This document shows, piece after piece, positions 47,501-56,500 of a stretch of DNA of 64,000 bases. The DNA lies in assembly GCA_949152475.1 (NCBI GenBank), contig OX424562.1:1488001-1552000 (forward strand), in the 5' to 3' direction. The stretch comes from Terebella lapidaria (lineage: Eukaryota > Annelida > Polychaeta > Terebellida > Terebellidae). Within the stretch, counting starts at the first letter, position 1, and each line of letters begins with the position of its first letter. The position numbers and the translations under genes are program-made. A model generated the notes under the pieces. That model saw nothing but the letters and a program-made list of their open reading frames with translations. It made no database searches and was not told the DNA's origin.

Positions 47501-50500
47501 GGTGAAACTACCCTATTAGGGTAGTTTCACCAGCCCGTCCATTCATTTAGTCGTACTCCAATAGTCGAGTCGTTAAGGGACCGCGCATAAAGCCACAAAG
47601 TTGTCATTTGTAATGCACGGTTACACTGCCTGGTCACAGTGTCGGACCAATGTTGGTGTACATGTGTTACCCGGTGCGTACGATGTATTTACAGATACAT
47701 ATAGTACGTTCACACCAGTGTGTCTTTGGATGAGCTAATTGGTTGGGCTTTGTTTTTATTGCAAAATGTTGTATTTTACGTTTGCTATTTGCATCATCGG
47801 AGTTTGGTTTTGTTGGTGGTGATAGATTGATACTTACATTGTAATGTCTCCGCGCCTGGAGAATAAAATGCATGAGTAGTACTCGTTTTGTTTTCAGGAT
47901 AGTAATATTGCTCATTGTGCCTACAGACGATTCCATCGCACAGTTGGGGAGGATCGATTGAATTTATCTTTACAAACATTACAGAATTTTCTCGTGCACA
48001 AGCAGGCTCAAACCAATGTATACCTATTATTTATGTAAATAACCAACTGCCCAACGACTGACTGACTCTTTCTAATATCCGCAGACATGGACGGCCGGGC
48101 TTATTTAAATATGTCACATCATTCACATGGATATCACCACAATTTATTTTTGGTGATTTATAAGATCGGCCTACAGTGCACGTAGTCTGAATAATCCAGT
48201 GTAGGCCTAATTGATACTCATAAGAGATAGGGAAATATATATGCATAACTTGAATGCAAGAAACATACTAAGTATCCAGAATCAAGTATCATTGACATGA
48301 TTGTATTGTAATAAAGTCGTTTCATTATATATATTCATGCCATATACTACCTGAAGCCCATAATTTTGGGAAACGTGGTTTAAGTAACATATACCTGATA
48401 ATCCAAGGTTTGCAGGCTTGTTTATCTCTTGAGAGAATGAATAACAATATTAATAAATATTCATGTAATTAAAACCAACATCACAAGATTTTGACGATGC
48501 CAATAAAAAGCCTAAAATGGAAATCTTAACATAATTGAACATTAAACAAAAACATAAAAAGGCTTCATCGGGGAAAACGGTGTGTAATAATAGCCTAGTC
48601 CCTCATGAATACTGAATTATACTATAGTATACAGTTGTCTGTATACTACAGAGGCGTCTATCACAAACGACTCTAGTACAATATCAATACATGTCAATGA
48701 TTCTGGATTTGTTCATTGCATTCAAGTTACTCTCTTATGAGTATCAATTAGGCCTACACTGGATTATTCAGCCTACGTTTACTGAAGGCTGATCTTATAA
48801 ATCCCCAAAAATGAAGTGGTGATATCCATGTGACATATTTAAATAAGCCCGGCCATCCATGTCTGTGGATATTAGAAAGAGGCAGTTGGTCGTTGGGCAC
48901 TTGATTATTTACATGAATAATAGGTACATTATGCACGAGATGTAAAAGATGTAATGTTTGTAAAGATAAATTCAATCGACCCTCCCCAACTGTGCGATAC
49001 AATCGTCTGTAGGCACAATGAGCAATAGGACTATCGTGAAAACAAAACGAGTACTACTCATGCATTTTATTCTTCAGGCGCGTAGACATTACAATGTAAG
49101 AAGTATCAATCTCTAACCACCAATACTACTAGATTTTGATGATGCGAAAAGCAAACGTAAAATACATTTTGCAATAACAACAAAGACCAAGTAAGGAGCT
49201 TTAAGTATCCAAAGACACACTGGCGTGAACGTACTCTATGTATCTGTATATACATCGTACGCATCGGGTAACATATACACCAACATTGGTCCGACACAAC
49301 TCCCTGGCAGTGTAACCGTTCATTGCAAATGACAACCTACTAGGGTAGTTTCACCAGCACGACTCTTTTATAGTCGTAGGTACGACTCCGAGTCAGTCAC
49401 TGGAACGGGACCGTGTCAAAAACTCATGTCTCACTGCATTGACACTGTTCACTGCAAATGTGATTGGATATACACTGAGTGTGCGTTTTTGTATAGTGAT
49501 ACACCCTTTGACAAAAGTCTGGAATCACCTAACAGATTTAGGAAATAGTCAAATATTTTACAACATAAAATAAATTGAGTGACAGTATAAAAGAAACTCA
49601 AGTCTATCATTATTAACTAGTTTATTTCATGTATAACAATGTGAAGCAACATGTCATAACATTCAGGGAGCTACAATCAAGGTGTGACATCATCACATTA
49701 CCATTACGAAATTTGTAAGATTTTTAAGTGTCCTAAACTTAACGCCAATCAGTAACGTGTTGATGCTCCGTTACTTGGGATACAAGCTTGACATTGACTT
49801 TTGAACATGTAGAGCTTCTCAGTTGTCTGCCCTAGGTATCCTAGCGACCGTCCTTCTATTGCTCCATTTGGGAATCATGTTTCAAACTCAAAATACGACA
49901 ACGAATATTTTTGATAGGTACAGTACCTAGTATTCTAGTATTACTACAGCATGCCAAATGTACATGTACAGTACATAAGATCACTGGCCAAATAAAACCT
50001 TGAACGGTTTTATGACCATAAAAATCATGAATTACCTTACTATATAATAGTTTAAAAGAGTGATTCCAGACTTTTGTCAAAGAGTATAGTCGGTGAATTT
50101 AATTAATCTGTTGATGTCTTTAAAAGCATGTAGGTCCCCACATGCACCCTGAAACAGTCCAACAGCATCAAGTCAGTGGCGTTTTGGCTTGAAATTCGGT
50201 ACTTATGGACTTATCATACACTTAATTGATGGGATTTGTTATGGATTAGTTTTCATAAGTTATTGAACAATTGTATACTAGTCTATATTTCGATCAGGTG
50301 TAAGAGTATGAGGGGTTAAGATACACAATGCATACTGTTTTCCCTGATGACTCCAGTGTATTTCTGGAGTGACATATTTGGTCTGGCTTTTATTCTGCTG
50401 AATGTTCCATTTAAGGTTTTTAATTGGCATCATAACATTTTTGTTGGTATTAATTACATTATTATTAGCCTTTATTGTTAAAGATTCTCTTAAGATATAA

Positions 50501-53500
50501 ACAGGGCTGCAGTCGTTGAGTTATCAGGTTTAATATATTTCCCCTCACATTGTGTTTCATGTATATATGGCATGAATATATATTCCAAATGACTATTACA
50601 AAGTCAATACATATCAATGAGTCAGCATTTGTTTATTGCATTCAAGTTATGGATATATATTTCCCTATCTGTTATGCGTATCAATTATGTCTACACTGGA
50701 TTATTCAGCCTACGTGCACTGTAGACTGACTTCATAAATCAAAACTTTCGACTACAACAATTCCATCAATTTACATGGATATCCGCCAAAATTATCGCAT
50801 ACTTTCAGGTCAATACCACAACCAGAGACGAATATAATAATTGAAGCGCACATGTTCTGCGGGGTCCACGAACCAACAATTTATAACACTCGTGTTGTAT
50901 TCTCCAGAAAATAATTATGGCCGTCCTTGAGTTATTCAAGCAAATAATAGGTATACATTGGCTTGTGCCTGTTGTGCACGAGAAAGTATGTAATGTGTGT
51001 AAAAGATTAATTCCGTCGATCCTCACCAGCTGTGCGATATAATCGTCTGTAGGCACAATGAGCGATATGACTATCGTGACTATCAAAACGAGTACTACTC
51101 ATGCATTTCATTCTCCAGGCGCATTGACATTACGATACAATACAGGATACAGGTAGTGAGAACGTACTCTATGTACTAGTATATGTATCTACACCGTATA
51201 CGCATCGGGCAACATATATACACCAACATTGGTGCGAAACAATTCCCAGGCAGTGTACCCGTGCATTGGAATTGACAAATTTGTGTTTTTATGCGCTGTC
51301 CCTTAACGACTCCGACTATTAGAGTACGACTAAATGAATAGACGGGCTGGTGAAACTACCCTAATACAGCGTATCAACGCTGTAATTAGAGCGTAATTAC
51401 GCTGTAAATCAGAGCGTAATTACGCTATAAATTAGAGCGTTATAACGCTGTAATAGCGGTGTTTCAATTTTAACGTCTAAAGATACGCGGGTCATAGGCG
51501 TTATCGCCTAACCCAAAAGTACGTATAAGGCTCGCATATAGCAGGGGGTCGTATCAAAAGTATCGCATCCAAAGCGTGCATTACAGGTACCGACACTCAC
51601 GTATGGGACACTCGGACAGCCATCATGGAATTTTGCCTTTTGCCTTGCACAGCAATAAATAGTGTAATGTGTTCATTTATTACTGTGGGAGGTTAAAGTG
51701 ATATTGGCAGTAAGTTATGGATTTTTTTTCATACCTTTCTGATTGAACGAAGAAAACAATCACATACAGTTACATATCTGCACTTGTATGCCCAAACATA
51801 CGTCCCTTTCTAATTGATTTCGTTGCGAGTTTCTGGTGGAGGTAGTTTGAGTTTGTTTTCATTACCTCCATTCTCGGTGGTTCATATCCCGTGATGCAAT
51901 GCGATTCCAGCTTACTCGTGTATGTCGGAGCCAATCGAGCGTGAAATAGGTTAAGTCAGAGGTAACTCTGAGTGGCGCACAAAACAAAAGAAAAAACGGC
52001 TGCTGTACTGTGAAATGCTTGATTTATCCATCTGATCAAGCATAGTTCGTTTTGTAACATATTTTTCTGAGACAACAGGCATATATGTAATTGATTTGGA
52101 AAAAATAGTTTCCCTGCCAATATCACTTTAACTCTCGTTTTTTTTCAATAACGAATACAGAAAACAGTAATACAGAACAGTAATACAGAACACCCTTGTA
52201 ACAACGTTACCGACAGCTGAACATTGACGGTATTTGCTATACAAAAAATCCTCTGACATTTACTTGTGCGACACTGATCTGCGGCACAAGATTTTTTCAG
52301 TGAATTGCAACAGATATACATATCGATGGGATACACGAAATGAACAGCAAGTAATTGATCACGGATACATGTCTGTGCAATCGATAGTTATATCTTAAGG
52401 CGGTTACACACTGAAGCCGCGCGACCGTTTACGGCGATGTCAACGTTTCTTGACGGCCGTGTCATTTTAGAAACGGTACCAATTTTTTTCTGTACACACC
52501 GAGTACTGACGTTTGTGTTAAGAACTTAGCTCATGTCCGTAAAAAATAGGTACGTTTTCCTCCTGCAACTTTGAGACGTGGACATAGGCTATTCAAAGTA
52601 TTTTCTGATAAAAAAAAAGGATGATAAGAAGGCCAATAGAGTTACAAGAAGACACCAATTTTGGGCTCTGCGCATCGTCTTTTGTATCCTTCCACTAAAC
52701 CACCTTGGTGAATATAGGCCGGTACGGGAACTGGAAGAATACCCGGACAAATACCAGAAACTATTTTCGCATTTCAAAAGAGCAATTTAAAGAAATTTAA
52801 TTTGATTTTTACATTGTTTGTTATTGTTTACCGCAGAATATATACCTAAATATGCCTTTTTGCAACCGTGAAGTACGTGTTACCGTCTTTCTCATTATGA
52901 TGTATGAAATAGGGAGGCATTCGTGCGGATTTCCATTACAATAAAATGAGGCGTCAAGGTAGCGCGGTGTTTAACCGCCTTTACGAAGCTACACCATGTA
53001 ATGCTTTGTATACGCTATGTAGTACTATTTTACAGTTTTCAATCAATATTCAACTGTATTCCTATATTATTTTTTGATGACATCATCCATATCATACTTG
53101 TGTAACATTCCTGATTATACATGTATGAACTGAAATGTGAACTGAAATGTTACATGGTATGAAACCAATGAGCTTACAATAATGTTTCCCGAGAAGCAAT
53201 ATTTTAGTAAAAAAAAAAGAACCGAATCATTTTAAAGTAGGGTTACTTACAGTCAAGTCGCTATTTCGAACTCACTGTAAAAAAATCACGTTGCATGATT
53301 CAAATGCGACTTTTGAGTTTTGATACGGTCCCCTGTAATATGCGAGCCGTATACGTACTTTTGGGTTATGCGATATCGTGTATAAAACACGTACTTTTAG
53401 ACGTTAAAACTGAAACACCGCTATTAGAGCGTTATAACGCTGTAATAGAGCGTAATAACGCTCTAATTTACAGCGTAATTACGCTCTAATTCACAGGGTT

Positions 53501-56500
53501 CATATGCTGTATCACAGCGTTATAACGCTGTATTAGAGCGTAATTACGCTGTAAATTAGAGCGTTATTACGCTGTAAATTTGAGCGTTATTACGCTGTGA
53601 ATTAGAGCGTTATTACACTGTATTACAGCGTTATAACGCTGTAAAGAAAAATGTGCATTCCTCCATCTGGCGAATATGAGCCACCGTACTAAACTGTTGC
53701 GACAGGGATATGTTTTACCATGTTTACCAAGACTTATAGCTGCGTTTAAGAAATTCTATGAACGTCATCATGATCTGGTTGATAAATACACCAAATCCAT
53801 GTCTGCCATGCAACTAGATCTATTTTCATGTTGTCCGGACGGACTGTTACCTGGTTGTAGTTCTAGTAATTACGACGCCCGCCGCGTGCGCCCTATGCGC
53901 CGCGGGCGTTGAACGTTACATTTTGTTGATTTGTCATCCATATTGGTAACCCGTACTAATAAATACCCCGTATTTATCGATGCAACACATTATATACACA
54001 ACAAATATATTCATATATTGTACTTTGTTATCGGATGGAAACATTCTGTGAATGTAGTATAGGAGTTGAGTTGTTATAAGCTATATTGTGACAATGCACC
54101 CGGGAAAGAGACCAGCATGACTTATCCTAATCAGCTAGAATATCAATATTATACTGACAAAGCAGTCAATTTTAATTGTCACCCAGGATATTCCCCCGCA
54201 GGCTAATTCAAACATATGACACTTTCTCGATCAGAGATAATATTGTGGAGATCTTGCTGATACATTTTCAAGTACGGGCCCACATGTATGTTTTCTGTTG
54301 TGTGAAGGAGATCACAGAATGCTATGATCATTTGCATGGCCATATTTTTGATACTTGTGTACAACTTTATGTGTCGATAAGGGTAATATTGAATGTCCAT
54401 CCATAACGCTTGACATTCATCCATTATGCTTGACATGGACTCAAAATAAGTGAGAATATTTTACAACAGTCTTGGTTCAATTTTGATACGCTCCTCCCGA
54501 CTTTGGAGTACAAAATGAATACAAATTATTGGTCATAATAATAATATTTGCAGATTCGCAGGATCTCATCACACACATTGAGTCCTGAATATGATAAATT
54601 CGGTTATTTTGAGAAATTATGTTAACATCAGCTCATATCGTCATTTTTTGTTAACCAACGACACCAATGATGCTTGGAATAATACTTAAACAGATTATTT
54701 CTACTAATAAGTCATCATTCACCATCCAAGAAATTAGAGTAATGAGGTAAAACTATCAATTGATGAGTCTCCATGTGAAGTGAGATATATCATCAAACGT
54801 AAGTGTATGAAAATGGAATGATCGAGAGAATACCTTACCAGTCCGAACATGATCCCGACCAGTTGTACGACGTCTGTGTAGGCGACCGACGAGAGCCCGC
54901 CGAGTATCGTGTACACGAGGGCCACCAGGGCCGAGAGTATCACTGCCCACAGGAAACTGATCCCGACAATCACGTTCAGACTGGCTCCTGGGGAGAGAGC
55001 AATATGGAAGGTTGATTGGGCCTGGGTAGTGATTAGGCCTACAGAGCATTCGTTGATCAGCTTTTGGTCTATGTTGAAATATTTCTTTTTTATTAATACG
55101 AGGATGATGTAAACGTATCGTATTGTTAGAATGTTAGACCAGAATAAATAAGGCCGGATAAATTGATGGAAGCGAAGTAAGATGGTGATGAGGATCGTTG
55201 AAAATGAAGATCGAAGATCATTCTACACATGTTTTTATATTCATTAATAGAGATGACGAAATATACATGTAAGTTCCTCAATTGTTTACACCACATCAAC
55301 ATCAAGCAGAGTGTCAATGATTCCACACGTGAAGCTTTCTTGGCACAAAGCTCGCTAATTCAAACATTCTGACCAAGCATTCCAGTCTCCATCCAGACAA
55401 CATATCATATAGACACACGATCACAACACAAAACTGAAAACGATGATACTTTTGTTCACCAGTTTGTGATACCTAGATACCTATTACACTGAAACTAGAC
55501 GAGTGTCCAACACCCGTCTAACTCCGTGCGCATGCGCATGGGCTTCCGACCCCCTGTATACATCACGGAAATAGCGTGTCAGGATGAGACATCACAGACG
55601 AGAATTGCATGTTTACAAAAGTGTATCTCAAATTATAATGTACTTTTATGGTACCTCCAAACTTTTGAATATAGTGTGCTACATCCATTATTAGAAAATA
55701 TGGTATTAGGAAAGGTGTAAGACTTGTTATAACATGATTAGATGTAACAGTCATGGCCTATAAGTCTAACCATACGAAGGACTAGAACATGATGAGAAAG
55801 CTCGAGACACGCACCGAGTACAGCAAAGGCGAGAGCCGCGAATGAGACCTCGGCTACCAGAGTGGCAATGTAGAGGAAAGCCGTCTGAACCTGACCGAAC
55901 TTCACTTCAAACGGGTCCAACATCGTCACGTACCCAGCGTTCCACATCTTCTTGGCAAAAAACACACCGTCTGCAGCAGAAAGATGAGGAGAATTAACAA
56001 GGGGGGTATATTCAAACGGTATGAACAACACCTGTTCCTGACACTCCCTTGAACTAAACATGCATGTACATTGTGTCACAGGAAAAGAGCACGATTAATT
56101 ACTTATAATATTCCACATGTATGTGGGTGAAACATTAAAATACTACCAGCTTGTCATCAATACGACTGATATTAAATAATCTCATGCTATGTAGAAGCTA
56201 GAGCGAGCGATACAGACTGACGATAAGAGCGGAACTGAAGAGGAAAGGCGCCTGACACCAGACCAGTCTGTAGGAAGGGTTGATGATAAACTCCGCGGTG
56301 CCGTTCAGGAAGTCGCCTCCCACCCATGTGGCTGCATGGCGGACAACGTCAAGTCGAGTGTAAAAACTTGCCGATTCAATAAAACTCAGTCTTTCTCCAT
56401 TATCATTGATCTCAATGTTGTTCAAAACATCGCATTGTTAAAACATGCTGAGATAGTATTCTCATATAATAAAAAGTTTATATGTTACCATCAGATTTCA

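Larger units (their letters stand above)
33996..53687. mobile_element. 19.7-kb composite TIR element
   Basis: The left terminus ACGGAGGCTCATATTCGCC and the right terminus (reverse complement ACGGTGGCTCATATTCGCC) are inverted copies extending about 45 bp (with GAGGAA and ATTTTT tracts) into palindromic repeats. An 8-bp target duplication flanks it. Inside are at least eight later insertions. Its own remaining sequence is about 1.1 kb: 33,996-34,353, 38,245-38,638, 42,794-42,816, 51,364-51,453 and 53,424-53,687. No transposase of its own is seen. An 8-bp duplication fits the hAT, P or Merlin superfamilies; which one is open. Confidence 0.88.

Noticed and set aside
34034..53650. CRISPR-like look of the palindromic arrays
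   Set aside because: Units are contiguous dyads without unique equal-length spacers, and the DNA is eukaryotic.
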